64,000 nt of DNA from positions 14,060,079-14,124,078 of the forward strand of contig NC_135356.1 in NCBI RefSeq assembly GCF_051622035.1. Reading direction: 5' to 3'. Numbering within the stretch: position 1 is the stretch's first letter; the number at the start of each line of letters is the position of its first letter. The translations under genes were made by a program, and so were the position numbers. This DNA comes from Arctopsyche grandis. Lineage: Eukaryota > Arthropoda > Insecta > Trichoptera > Hydropsychidae. Under the pieces are notes generated by a model that saw only the letters and a program-made list of their open reading frames with translations, made no database searches and was not told the DNA's origin. Below are positions 49,919-64,000 of the stretch, piece by piece.

Positions 49919-51670
49919 AATGGAACTAGTTTTGCCAAAACTAGTTCCATCTTCTTCATTTTTGTTAAAATGTAATGCTCACAATATTAATTAAAAGACA
50001 CAATCTACAATACTCAGCAATTAGGGATTTCCATCGAAAAATTCTGCTATGGTTATAAATTCAGAAATTCCGGTGTAAACCAGTCTTTATAAACATTGAC
50101 ACGAACCATGTTCAATGCATTTTTTTTTCAATGCTACCTGTACAGGGTTAGCGGGTAGTATTTATGTTTATTTTTACATACTCAAAATACAACGCCTATC
50201 GGCGTATTTCAAGCTCATGGACTTGTTGGCAAAACGCCGATCGGCGTTGGTCAGAATTCAAAGGGTTAAGCTAAAAACTTCGAATTCGTACATAAATCGA
50301 AGTGTATGTCCAATCGACTACGCTATTTTATTTAGTATTTTTACTTGAATAGTTGAAAATTGTGGTCGACTTATTTGTATACTTCCATTAAACATGTATG
50401 ATATTATAATTCTATGTACATATATGTAATTACACAGACTTATTCATTGGGTAAAAAGCCCACACACCACTAGGTATATAATCATAACCCAATTTCATAA
50501 AAAAGAACATGATTATTTGAAAAAAAATACTATAAAATGAAAATAATAAGATTACAAAAGCGGTACTTAATATTTCGTACTTACGAGAAAAGTATGAAGA
50601 GTGGTATCGACTTAAATAAAGATTTCTGTTAAAATGCATAATGCACAGATTACTATTCATTGAAACTCCAAGTATACAACAGATGTGCACACAGCTGATG
50701 CGGTTCGAACAATTACTACGAAAGACTTAAGGAGCAGAGATACAGAATCGTACGGCACGGCATGCCTAGAAAGACTCCGGCTATGAATGGTCGTGTCTTA
50801 TGGAATTTAATTCGTACGATATTATTATTTGAACATTTCTTCAAATATGGGAATCATCGATAACGATAATACAAGAAAAACATATCGCCGAAGAGCTATG
50901 TCTGGTCAGAGTTGCTATATGGATGTGAAACGTGGACTCTGAAGACCAGGATGATCAGCGGCATCGAAGCGTTTGAGATGTGGGTCTACATGCGTATGCT
51001 GAAGATCCCATGGATCAAAAAAGTCTCAAATTAAACTGTCCTCAGCATGATAGGGAGAGGCAAGGAACTTATATATGTCATCAAGTGGAGAAATATGGAG
51101 TACCGACACATGATACGGGATCCAAAATACGAATTTCTCCGTTTGATAACCATGGGAAAAATAGAATGTAGGAAACATGCGCATGCGGACCGATATGAGC
51201 GCCGAAGAGCTATTTCGGATGCGGAATTAATCTTAGAAAGCAGAATGCATTTTTAGTGTAATTGAAGTCATCATCATTCGCAGTCATTCACCATCAACTG
51301 TTTGATGAAGACCTCTCCAACACGCTTCCATTCTTATTCACACAGAATTGCATTCATCCACTGAAACTGCATTTTCCTTATTTCGTCCGTCGACTCATTT
51401 GTGGCCCGGCCCTCTCTTACATCCTTTTTCACTCTCTTGGGTACCGTTTGAGCACTTCTTTTGTCCATTCTTCAAAATCCTTTGCAATTCACTCGCTCCA
51501 TTATGATAGCTATTCTAGCCACGTATCTCAGTGAGGGACTCTCATCTCTGTATTCCTCTCATGCTATGTACATATATCCTAGTTATACCGACAACACTTC
51601 CATACCAAGCTTTACACTTTCGGACATTGAACATTTGATATTAAACGTGTAACTTTCTCATTACTACATA

Positions 51671-53269
51671 CAGTGAGCGACAAAAATAGGTACGCAGTAG
51701 CAAAATTTCATTTTATTCGTGTATATCGCAATATTTTTGATTTAAAAGTTTCTTAAATCATGACTAGGATCATTAAGATAATAAAACAAGACAAATTATT
51801 AATTATATTGATGTATTTATTGAGATATTGGAATTATTTACGAAATGGACAAAGTTGGGAAAAAAGTATTGGCAGTTCTTCGGGCGTTTTTAATTTAATT
51901 TAAAGCGGTTTTCACGGTATAAATTTTTTAAATGTTTCCTATTAATAATTTATACATAAAACAATAATATATAAATAAAATAAAGCTTAATATTTAGTAA
52001 TTCCCCCTTTGTTTTTGATTACTGCCTCAATTCTTCTGGGCATAGAATAAAACAATTTTTTTATAACATCTGGGGAAATATCCTTTGCACATGCCTCCGT
52101 TATTATGTTTTCCAGCTCCTGAAGCGTTTTTGGATTGCGGGCTCTTACTAAATTTCCTCTTCAAAATCGCCCATAAATTTTCGATAATGTTCAGGTCTGG
52201 ACTGTTCCCGGGCCAGGTAAGGGATTTAATTCCCAAACTTTCATTATAATTGGTTATCTAAAACAAGTCGATGATATTTACCACATAAAAAAAAACAAAT
52301 TAAAGATAGAAAAACGGTTAGATTAGTTAGTCGTCCTGAAATATTGGTTCAGCGACGAATTCTGTGAGTGCTTCGATGGTGGATAAAACACGTTCCCGTA
52401 TCGTGTTTTCGTATTGGATGGCATTCATGGACCCTCGGACGAACTTTAGCACCCCCATTCTATATCCTGTAATGCACCCCCAAATCATGACATACGGGGA
52501 ATGCTTCGCGGTCGCGAAACACAACTTGCGTGAAAACATTCTCCACTTCTACGGCGAACTGTGGTCTTCCCATCCGATCCAATAAGATTCTAATTAGATT
52601 CATCTGAGAACACCACCCTGTACCAGTCCTTTGATATCCAATTCTTCTTGTCCTTGGCCCATTTCAACTGCTTTTTCTTCATTGAAACCGCCAGAAGTGG
52701 CTTTTTCGCGAATTTGATCGCTCTAAACCCTAATTTATTCAGCTTCCTTTGGATCATACGGGTATGTACTGCTGTGGATGTTGAAGTGTAAACCTCATCC
52801 CTGATTTTAGAAGCAGTAATAAATTGATCTTGAAGAGCAGCACGTTTTATGACACGATTTTCACGTTCCGTCAATTTTGACTTCCTTCCAGATCCTGGAG
52901 CCCTTGTTAATAATCCTGTATCCCTGTATTTTTTGATGAATTTTCTCACAGAACCTTCACTGAACCCCACCCAACGAGCAATCTCTCGATACGCGATTCG
53001 CTCTTTCGTAAGAGCCAAAATGACTGCTTTTTCATCGGTCGACATTTGGCGTGCGGACGACATTTTTCTGATGCGATGTTATTGCAACCAAAGTTAACGT
53101 GAAACTAAATAGGGAATTGACCATCAGCTTTGTAAATCTTTGTACCAACGGTACATAGAGTTGTGTAAAAAAAAAAAGGTTGGGGTCTCATTGTTTACGG
53201 CAGGTAGAGAGGTTTGTTTCGCGCTGTTTGTCCGAAATCTATGTGCGTACCTATTTTTGTCGCTCACTG
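51671..53269. mobile_element. 1.6-kb Tc1-like element inserted in duplication copy 2
   Basis: Ends CAGTGAGCGACAAAAATAGG and its complement, with TA on both sides. Copy 1 of the duplication has the uninterrupted site CTACATACATCATTACC near 24575. The insertion therefore followed the duplication. Confidence 0.92.
52027..53063 (-). pseudogene. Tc1-type transposase, near full length but broken
   Basis: Minus frames: 53063-52590 holds the paired helix-turn-helix region (FSEGSVRKFIKKYRDTG), then linker RKLNKLGF and the first catalytic Asp in YRVVFSDESN. A stop follows immediately. The frame resumes with SDGKTTVRRR and IWGCITGYRMGVLKF and reaches IFQDD, the second Asp, by 52327. After a disrupted stretch of about 80 bp with stops, 52236-52027 gives SLTWPGNSPDLNIIENLWAI with the third acidic residue. 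All three catalytic acids are visible, but at least one stop and one frameshift inactivate it. Confidence 0.88.
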
Positions 53270-55361
53270 TACATCATTACCGACAAAGTTCACTAATGAA
53301 AAGGCAATTTAAAAAAAAAATTATCGAATGTGTGACATCTATGAAAAAATATTATCATAAATAACATAGCTAGCTTATGTATTATAAACTTTTTCTAAAT
53401 ATCTGACATTTTATAGAGACATCTATATAAAATATTATAAATATTTGTGCTAATGTGAACATTTATAAAAAATGACCTCTTACACGAAATCCATGTGAAC
53501 TGTATAAGAGGTAAGTAAAAAATGTTTTTGATTTGAAACATAGATGTCACAACAAATCTTAAACATAAATTAAAATATCTGTAATTGTTTAAAAAATTAC
53601 AAATTGTTTAAATTTAAGGGGTTATTCTAGTCTAGAAATTTGAAAAACTCGTTATTTTTTTTCATATGTTTAAAGCTTAAGCCTCTAAGAATATGTCCTT
53701 AAGAGGATTTTTCAAAATTTAAATTATTTTTGGACATAACTTTAAAGCCAATATATACAAGGGATGTGCTGCTAAACTATTAACCGGCCTCCCCCTTCCT
53801 GTAAAAATTTAAAAAATTATATACATATGTATAAAAAAATTGAAGTATTATATGTACTGACATATAGACGGAAACACTGCACTGTAGTTGAAAATTCTTT
53901 TCGAAGATACATATCTATCTAATATATGATTTCGAAAGAAACTTTGTATATATGTATATGTATGCAAGTATTTTTGGTTGGGAACGTCAAAAAAAAAGTC
54001 AAAAGTTTCCATGACGACGATTCGATTGTTGAATATTATTTTTTTTCGATTCAAATAAATTTAAAAAAAAAAACAAATGAATACATATTTACCATTAGAT
54101 TCGCCATGTTTAAGCTATTTATATTACAAATACTGAGCGAAGCCGGGTTTAACAACTAGTGCTATATAAATACAGGGCTTATTTTGAAAAAAAAATGGTG
54201 CTGGAACCCACTTTTTGTCAAGTTTTTTATTGGAAAAGATTATATTAAAAATATATTATAAAGAATATTCGTTTGAAACCGCGTTTACATGGGAAAAAAA
54301 GCCTGTATAAATATATAAGTTATATACAAGTTAATACATTGCATACATATGTATATCTTGCATGAAAATCTTAAACTTTATATGAAAACTGTAAATATGA
54401 ATTATATATTATACTATCAAATCAAAATGTAAGCAACAAAGGTACAGCGAAATTGAAAGACGACTAAAATTGTTTATGTATGGTTCCTTCTATTCTACAT
54501 ACTTTGTACCTGTCCAGCTATGTTAGTCTGATTAGTAAGTCAGTTGGATTGCGAACTAGTACTATGTCATCTGTGAACCAAAGATGATTCAAGAGGAGAC
54601 CATTGAGGTTTAATCCTGCTGAATCTCTCAAGCACCGCATTGAATGGCATAGCAGATACCTGACGCCTTTTCCTATGTTAAATCTATCTGTATCTGATAT
54701 GTATTTATTATATAGGTATATGCAGAGAAATGTTATAATAATAGAAGTGGCTTTAGGCGTTATATTGTTGCCAAGTGACGATTCTCCACAGACAATCCTA
54801 AATAATTTTAGCATCACTTAAGTACATCACATAAATTGATCACTTAAGTAGCATATTATTCAATTAACAGCGTATATGAAAGCGTCGGCATTGGGCAATA
54901 GCATACAATATTGCATAGTTATGGAAACAGTAAGCGTGTTATTGAAACAAGAAATGTATTCGAAAGGGCGCTTCTATTATTATAACATTTCTCTGGGTAT
55001 ATAATATAATATAAAAATATAAATATCCCCAGCTCAGATAAATAGCTTTTACTCGTTCAACCCATACAACCCTAAAATTAAAAAAACAATACTATGCGAT
55101 TTTTACCACAACAAAACTTACCGTCTCAGTAAAATTTTTACAAAAGTAGTAGAAATAAAAATAATAACATGGAGATGAAAGGCATGAAAGGATATATGTA
55201 TGTATGTATGAATTACTACAAGTACCATACCTGAGTTCTTTATTTTCAATATATTTAATTTACAATAGATGTTGATATATAAATACATATATTTATATAT
55301 TTATAAATATCAAATATATAAACACGATAGTTCATAATAAAAAAAAATATGTATAAATGAT

Positions 55362-56680
<1,319 letters not shown>

Positions 56681-57029
56681 GTAAACACACAATGCTTACA
56701 TAAAGCGCAGTTTGCATGTGAATAAGTTACGAAGCTGACAAATGCCGTAAGCTGACAGTAAATTTTTCAGTCAAAGCGTAGCTTAAGTTTTGAACTATCA
56801 AAAGAAATAATAAATAATAAAATAAAATCATACTGTGGCAACATATAAAAAAAATAAAACTTATAATAACTGGTATATGTTAATATCGGATTGATATCTT
56901 CTCTTTTTTTATATATCATAATGTTCTCACTGCAATGCTGCACGTCAAGTAAAAATAATAATTTGTACTTCAAATATAAAAATAAAAATCTACAACAAAG
57001 TAAATATTAATTAGTAGTATACATTCAGA

Positions 57030-57240
57030 GTGGCTCGAGGCCGTCGCCTCGAGACAGAGACAAGCTCGCTACCGAAAAGTGTCGGATCAGAAAGCTCGCA
57101 CTAAATCAGACTCGCGCCCCCCTCAAACGACATTTACGCCACGAGCTGCCAAAAGTCCGAGTCGGATTCGGCACGGGTCTTCACCTGGGAGCGGGAAGAG
57201 CCCGCCGTCCCGTCCGAGCGGCCTCGAGTGATTCAAACAC
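57030..57240. promoter_or_regulatory. GC/CpG-rich patch, possible promoter or leader exon
   Basis: A 210-bp block rich in CG dinucleotides in AT-rich surroundings. It starts with the palindrome CTCGAGGCCGTCGCCTCGAG. On the minus strand CGCTCCCAG followed by GTGAAG looks like a splice donor, so this could be the untranslated first exon of a minus-strand gene such as that at 38487-38906. It could also be a transposon remnant. Confidence 0.35.
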
Positions 57241-59361
57241 AACAATAATTACAGTGGACACAAAATTGGCAATCATTACACACATCGAAAGCTAAAACCA
57301 TCAGAAGAATGGGTCACGGTGTTCCGACTTCAAAGCAGCACCTCTAACAGTCCAAGTCACTTCATATATGTATGTATAATATATATTCATCTAAAAATTT
57401 AATATAATCTCTTAATTATACTAATTTTCGAGACAAGGCAACTTACTATACATTATATGCATATAACGGATATGTAAAATTATGTCTCGGACGTTAACTA
57501 ACAAATTCTATTGATATACATACTTGTTCTGTCGCACACTGAATTGTACAAAAACAAACAATGGAAATAGTTTAACACACGACACCAAAGACTACTGAAT
57601 ACTTTCGATATTTACGGAACACTTGACAGATGTGCCGTAATCGAGCCATTTTAAATATTAACAATTATAATCAATATATATACAAAGAAAAAAAAGCCCG
57701 AATATTAGATCGGCCTCAGATCAAAATCTCAGCAATGAGCAAATGACACGTACAAGAAGAAGAAAAAGATCACTGGCAAGTTAATGAATAAATGTTCCAG
57801 TATTGCTTTTAAATTATTTACAAAATAATGGTAACCAAATTCAATTCAATATAATAATTACAAAAAAAAAAATCCCCCTCAAATAATCAACTATGTTCAA
57901 TATCTCTAATACTTAAAAATTTAAGAAATTATTAAAATGAGACATACATTAGGAAAGTCGTATTTTTTTAGTGGAGTATTAATAACACAGGCCTGTTCTT
58001 GAACAAGTCTGTTTATAAAATCTTTTACCAAACTGTCAGGAGGATGCTACAAAGCGGCTGACAGTTTGAGACTAATAGACCTAGTATAGAAAACTAGTTC
58101 GAAAATGTATATTTTATTTGTTATATTTTCAATTTGTTTTAATGTACCTTCAAATAATACTTATAACAAAAAGTATAAAAAAAACACTTTATAGTTAATT
58201 AACGGTGACAGCCCTAATGTATATTATAAGAGCACCACGTTTACACATTATATATATATATATATATATATTAAACGTACATAGAAAAAAATAAACATCA
58301 GTTTTCAAACAAATTTAAATTCTAAGAAAAAATATTTATGTGCATTTTAATTTTTATTTATTCGAGTTGAGTGATTTAAGCTTCTGTGGAATATTTCGAT
58401 TTATATTATTATTGCTTCATGCATGGCAACGATAATAAAAATCGACATTCCGTCATGAACTATTATTCCATTTAAAAAAAAAGATCATGACATCAGTCGT
58501 TTGTCTTACTCATCTTCCAACTTGAAGTTATAAACTTCCAAGTTGATTTCGAACGGTTGAAAAGTTAGCCCAAAAATATTTACGAGAATATACATACAAT
58601 TTAAATACTAAAATTTGGTATATTTAAACATTCTAAAAATAAGGCTTGCGAACGTACGATTTATTTAATGCACTTTCTTTGTGAAAAATTAAATTAGTCT
58701 TATCGTAATGTTGATATACATAGCATAAAAGTAATGCAACAGCTGAACACATGAGATTTTATATATAAAAATAAATACAAAAGAATTTCAACACAGTGTA
58801 CATTACATTGAGTGATATGTTTGTATTGTTGTATTATTTATGTAAAACAAAACATAAACTATTATTAATAATACAATTTATAAAAGTAAAAAAGTAGCGA
58901 CTATGCAATGAGCATTATGAATTCATGTAAAAAAAACATAAATATTATACTGATTTTTCTATTTTATAAAAACAAAACACATGATATTGTGATGCACAAA
59001 AATATAAATACACATACATAGTACGACACGAAAAATTTGTTTATAAAACTGGGTTATATATTGCAAAATTAAATTCTAAAAGTAAAATATACTGATTTGC
59101 ACTGGATTTAATTTTTAAAATATTGCATTTCGGAACGGCTTATTTAATACGATATATTATCACATTCTTTTAGCTTGCATTACAAATTCATCCACGGGTT
59201 CAACAATATCCAAAACGAATTACAAAATTCACCATGTACATATATACATTATATCAGACATACATAAGATATAATATATATATAAACACACACAAACGTA
59301 CATCAAAAATAAAAAAAATTCTTAGCCCGTAAATAATGCGTTGTAATAAAATAAGAATGGA
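57241..59361. other. AT-rich DNA, probably 3' untranslated and downstream region of the GAB-like gene
   Basis: Follows the stop codon at 59362 on the minus strand. Several AATAAA-like signals occur on that strand; none can be picked with confidence. No other gene is seen. Confidence 0.45.
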
Positions 59362-62300
59362 TCAATCTTGTAGCTGCACATCGTTTCGTCGGTAAGCTTC
59401 AGCCCGGGTCATACTCAACGCTTCCGTTTTTAGAAAATCAACCTCTTTGTAATTTGCCGAACAGCTAGACTCAATACGAGACTTCGAAGGTGATTCCTTT
59501 AAAAGAGAAAGCATTGACAATCACCACCAGAATAAAATAACAAAACAAAATCAATGGAGACTTTACGCTTTACCAGCATAAACTGAGTTGGGTTTCAAAA
59601 TGATACTAGTACATAATTTTCCTTTGACTATTTTACTCCACACAAAGTTTATTTACGACTCGTTTAATAAAAAACCAAGCATTATATCCCAGATATAATT
59701 AAAATGACAAAGTATCCCATAATAAAATCTCCATTGTTGTATTGAGAATATAAAAAATATACATACAGAATTAGACGGTTCTAAATCTAAATCCAAGTAT
59801 TGAAGTTTGCTCGGGTAGTCTGTGGAATATCTATAGGGACCCTGAAAAAATACAACGATTGACGTTAATAAGGCATTAGAATAAAACTAGGGAAAGTGAT
59901 GGTATCAAAATTTTGGAAAAATGTGAATATTTACTAAGTTTGACAGACTGAATGATTATGAGTGTTTTGTTGGTTTAGAAAAATGCGCTACCAATAGTTT
60001 TTTTTGCTTGCGGGTCTTTAACTCAAAATCTAGTATTGCTGTGCCAAAAGTGGGTATTTAAATAATAGTCAGATATAGTTTCTATCGATTGTGAATTTTG
60101 AATGCTTTAAAATACTTACAATTAATTATCTAGCGAATTTTAAGTCAAAAATATATTTTATTTTACATATTTTTTTCCCGTAATAAATATGATGAGCTTA
60201 TTTCGACCATTTTTAACTTTCCCACGTTTATAAGGAATGGTTTTTTATTTTATCTCAATCCACTTCGTTAATTTTTTCCGTTAAAATATCTGTTTTACAT
60301 GTTTTTTTTAAGCACAGCAATACTTTAATATTTTGAGGTAATGAAATTGGTCGTTTTTTTAAACGCTTATATTAGTGATGGTTACTTATATGTATGTAGA
60401 CTGGAAGTAATAAGGTTTTTTACTACTCAAATAGAAAATAAAATGAATTCCAATTAAAAATTTGTTTCTTAATAGAAGTATTTTTGGCCACAAATATGTA
60501 AAAATAAAACACAAAAGTGAGTAAACTCATAATGAGTTCAGGGTATTGTTTTCCGTCAAGCTTCTTCTGTTTCAGCAAATGTTATTTGCAAATGAAAACA
60601 CACGTTCACTAGTAAAATACATTGACTATCGACTTAGCATATACATATATAGTTTTAAAACTAATGCTAGACGCCATTTGCACTTGGAAATAGCATTGTA
60701 AATCACTCGAAAAAAAAAATTTAAGCCTTCTTTAGTCCAAAAGGGTCAATTTACTATTCTCAAAAATATTCATATGTAACTATGAACAAACCCATCTAGT
60801 GGAAGTGACAATGTACCTATGAGGGAGACCGAAAAGTAATCAAAATCATTCGATGAGCTCTTTCGCAGTCAGTTTGTGTCAAAACACGTTCCAGTAAACA
60901 ATTAAGTTTTATTTAACTTAGCATATAAGTTCGCATAAATGATAGTGAAATACATACGCAAAATGTGGAAAATATGTGGATGCGTGTAAAAAGAAAGATG
61001 ACGCGTCAATTCGGCAGAACGCGTGCCCGTTTTGATTCATATTTAGATGAATTTGTATTGAACCACAAACGAATGCGTGTATATTCCATTCGCAATATGT
61101 GGAATATTTCCGTACGCTGCCCAACCATCCGAAATTATATGCGAACCAGACAGTATATGTCGGAGTATGTCATCAGGTAAAAGTCGAGTTAATTCAGGGC
61201 ACGGCAATACTATTGGCATCGCAAAGAGTAGCCGATCACAAGAAGGAGCGGGTCGACCGAGCCTCGCTTCCGAGCCTAGAGGGTCCGCCTCGCCGAGAAT
61301 TCAGACTTTTACCTAATATCTTTTTAATTATAAATTAACCGGTTAACCGAGTGAATTTCGCCGTTTTTAGTGACTATCAAAAAAATCTTTCATCGATTGA
61401 CCAGTGTCGGAAACCCTAGACCAAGACATTAGATCTGATGCTAAATGAGATACGCACCGATGCAGAATGAACAATATCGAGTCTGAACTTGTGCGTCCTG
61501 TTCAACCAACATCTGAGATCGTTCTGAAATATTAAAAATACATATATATAAATATATAAACAATATGTAAATGGATGAAATGTGTGATTGAAGTACTCAC
61601 ATGTGACATGCACGAAGTGTATGAATGGCGCGGTTTTAAATTTCGATCGACAACTGGCGCGTACAGATTGTAATACTGAAAACAAAACGAAGAAAATTTT
61701 CATTAAATAAATCCAATATATAATTTCGAAAGGAACTTTGTATGTAACTATTGTTGGTTCGTAGGAAAACAAAGGAATATTCAAATTAATTTAAATAAAA
61801 TAAAACTAAAATAAAAATTTAATAAAATGTTTACTATTAGATTAGTCATGTTTAATAAGTGGTTTATATTACAAATACCGAGCGAAGCCGGGTAAAAACA
61901 CTAGTTCTCTATAAATACGGTTTGTTCATTCGACCTAGCAATTCGATGCCAGGTCTCGTGATACAAATAGTGATTAGTTAAATATACGAACTGAACTTTT
62001 CATGTTAAGACTTTTCCATGCGACTATATGTTACCAATAGCTGATTCATATCAATGGATGTATGTAATCTGTTCATCGATATGCACATCTATTCAATGGA
62101 CCGCTTAAATTAATTGTTTTTGAAATTGACAACTCTACTAGAGCAACCTTTAAAACGGTCATTGAAGTCCGGACACCAAAAAAATTATTTGTGAAACAAA
62201 ACCAGCCATTACATTAATGCTAACCACCGAGGGGTTGCGGAGTTCGATCCCGTGGGTTGACCTTGATTGAAAATAATGTATTCCGAGTATTATCTGTAAG

Positions 62301-63889
62301 TGTTGATGGTCAAACTTGGATATTTATGACTCCATTTCAATCGTTTCCTATCAGAGTTTGACAATTTATCTGATTTTGTTGTTGAAACGTCACCACTATT
62401 TGAATATGATTCAAAAATTTATATATATCATAGGAAGATATAAAATTGGATCCATCAGCTATGGCGTCTTTCCCAAAGTATAAATAAAATAAAAAAATAC
62501 TAAAACTACTTTTTGTAATTTCAGAAACCACAACCTAGCTTCAAGCATTTTTGATACTACAGATTTAAAAACATGCAGCAGAAGACTGTAAAAAAAGATA
62601 TTGAATCGTTTGCGAAGTGAAACATAGAAGAAAACCTTGTAAAAACGGTCACCCATATAAAAAGTTTCACATAAAAAAGCTTTTAATAATAACTATGGCA
62701 CAAATTTTAAAAATAAAAACCGAGAAGCACTTGTTCAGTAGACATTAAATACGACTTCGTATACAAGGATCAAAACGAACGTGAGGATAAGTACAACTAT
62801 GCAATACAAGTTTTTTATTCGGTAAGTAAATCTTATCGTTAAAACATAAATAAAATCACCTTTTGAATGTATTCTTCTTTCGGCTCCTTCATGGGAGCTC
62901 CGACGAACGAAAATCTGCAAACAGAAACAAAACGAAACGTTGAAATCATCGCCAACATTGTCCAAACCTGCCTCAAGAGATCCAAACGACGCGCAAAACC
63001 GAAATTACCAAGCCGACAATTAATTCTTTTATGACATGCATGTAGAAAATGTTCTCAATATGATGACTCAGATTACGAGCCTTAAATGTGAATCCATCGG
63101 TCGACCTGCAGGTGCATATGGATGATGGGTGAAAAGTCTGAGGGAATATTACAAAGTAAATTTGCGCTCGCCGTATCAACTGAATACAATCACAATACAA
63201 TAAACATAATAATAATAATAAACAAGTTGCATATAATCACATCGCCAGTACATTATCAACCACAATAAATTAGTACACATATGTTATACGCATTTGAAGC
63301 AAACCACAAGAATGATAATGGTAATAATAGTAATGAAATATATATACTTAGTAAAAGTGGAGTCGCGCGTGAATCGCGTTGGTTTGGGTGGTCTCGGTGG
63401 CGCCGCATTTCCTATACAAAAGCAAAAAATTCAAATTCAATATTCAAATTCAATGATACTAAAAAGAAAGATGTTAACAACAAAAGGTAAACATTAGAGA
63501 TTCCGAACCTGACACGTGTACCCCTAATTTTACGTCAAGAGCTTGAATATATTTAAACCTTTTCATGATTAGTAGTCGTCATCTATTGGATTGAACGTTC
63601 GACAAAAGAGGACGACAAAAATCTAGGTCAGAAATAATGATTGCAATGTCTTTCCACCATCATATTTTCTTTTACATACTCTTTAGGGTACGCGTATCTC
63701 CGGTTGGGAATCGCCGATAAAAATGATTTTACCGTTTGTCTGACTAGTTATCGACAGCGAGTGATTCAACTCTTCGGACAGGGGTGCATCATTCTCGGTA
63801 AGTACGGGCTCTCTGGGAGAGTCGGCGAGGTTGAATGTTTTGTTTCCGATGAGTGCATCGTCACAGTTGATGTACACCCTTATGTCGCT
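59362..63889 (-). CDS. dos: GAB/Daughter-of-sevenless docking protein, C-terminal seven exons
   Basis: Exons (minus): 63889-63733, 63411-63348, 62914-62860, 61675-61601, 61523-61458, 59841-59767 and 59496-59362. Every junction has AG/GT borders and matching phase. The frame gives 208 residues to TGA. APPRPPKPTR in exon 2 is a GRB2-SH3-type proline motif. VVDRNLKPR in exon 4 matches the PPVDRNLKP motif of GAB proteins. KLQYLDLDLEP in exon 6 matches the SHP2-binding YLDLDL site, and NYKEVDFLKTEAL-x-x-TR in the last exon matches the second SHP2-site region at GAB C-termini. GAB/Dos proteins link receptor tyrosine kinases to SHP2 (Corkscrew) and Ras/MAPK signalling at the membrane. The N-terminal PH domain lies right of the window. 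The 22-codon exon 5 is least certain. Orthology to fly dos is inferred from motifs only. Confidence 0.8.
60965..61180 (+). pseudogene. Merlin/ISXO2-like transposase C-terminal fragment in an intron
   Basis: A 71-residue plus frame with MWMRVKRKMTRQFGRTRARF, then DSYLDEFVLNHKRMR. The WRxVKRK...FxSYLDEFxW pattern recalls the C-terminus of Merlin (IS1016/ISXO2-like) transposases, with the usual Trp lost. It lies antisense within the large intron between exons 5 and 6 of the GAB-like gene. Confidence 0.4.
61720..61904 (+). mobile_element. Helitron-like 3' fragment in a GAB intron
   Basis: Ends CCGAGCGAAGCCGGGTAAAA, then CACTAG before T. The body resembles 25230-25468. Confidence 0.5.
62220..62410 (+). 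repeat. tRNA-derived SINE-like fragment
   Basis: GGAGTTCGATCCCGTGGG is a B-box context. The downstream body CAGAGTTTGACAATTTATC matches the SINE at 36080-36290. Confidence 0.45.
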
Positions 63890-64000
63890 CTGATGAAGAA
63901 CCAAGAAAAAAGAAGAAAAATCATAAAATTATCATTCAAAACAAAAAAATAGGTAATATTTTCATACAATATTTGGCAGATTCATAACCAGTCCTAGGCA

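Larger units (their letters stand above)
45530..55361. repeat. Segmental duplication, copy 2
   Basis: Direct copy of 17600-26774. Differences: deletions matching 19265-19555 and about 21690-22130, a shorter AATTCGAA satellite, and a 1.6-kb Tc1 insertion at 51671. Confidence 0.85.

Noticed and set aside
63660..63800. A plus-strand exon between TTTAG and a GTAAGTACG donor
   Set aside because: The plus frame has stops within it, while the minus-strand exon fits the GAB-like model in phase with the next exon.

Overview
This is non-coding-dominated eukaryotic DNA, almost certainly from an insect. The evidence is insect-type non-LTR retrotransposons (R1 clade, jockey-type, BovB/RTE), hAT, Tc1, piggyBac and Mutator-like DNA transposons, Helitron-type termini, long (TA)n and ACATATGT-rich microsatellites, and short spliced exons in AT-rich introns. 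The order within insects cannot be fixed from the sequence. There are no bacterial-style operons, no CRISPR array, and no rRNA or clear tRNA genes.

Layout. 1-2250: 5' part of an apparently intact jockey-type retrotransposon on the minus strand (ORF1 complete, start of ORF2). 2250-4080: a rearranged LTR and a dispersed repeat. 4127-15898: an R1-clade retrotransposon split inside its endonuclease by a 10.2-kb insertion (5244-15436). That insertion has about 0.95-kb inverted termini made of tandem repeats and a 9-bp target duplication. It carries Mutator-like transposase fragments, a GC-rich hairpin minisatellite and a BovB-like LINE. 15899-17600: an intact-ended hAT derivative and unassigned DNA. 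17600-26774 and 45530-55361: two copies of one roughly 9-kb segment full of old transposons (R1, nested hATs, a MITE, LINE pieces, an AATTCGAA satellite). The second copy has a later Tc1 insertion with its empty site visible in the first. 26776-45237: intronic or intergenic DNA with a piggyBac derivative, two Tc1 relics, a Tc1 hairpin-ended element, MULE and hAT fragments and a head-to-tail pair of a CAGTGGCGG-ended element.

Host genes lie on the minus strand. (i) Seven phase-compatible exons between 63889 and 59362 encode the C-terminal part of a GAB/Dos docking protein, recognised by a proline SH3-binding motif and a SHP2-type YLDLDL motif; its PH domain lies beyond the right edge. (ii) Four exons at 29723-28486, one only 19 bp, encode an unidentified protein with one transmembrane helix. 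(iii) Three exons at 38906-38487 encode an unidentified C-terminus with a CxxC pair. A GC-rich patch at 57030-57240 may be a promoter or leader exon.

The most notable structures are the foldback/Mutator-like 10.2-kb element, its hairpin-module minisatellite, the transposon dimer, the LTR broken by an inversion (with an empty target site elsewhere in the window), and a roughly 148-bp periodic repeat carrying CCGGAAGT motifs. All comparisons were made by eye; no alignment or database search was run.
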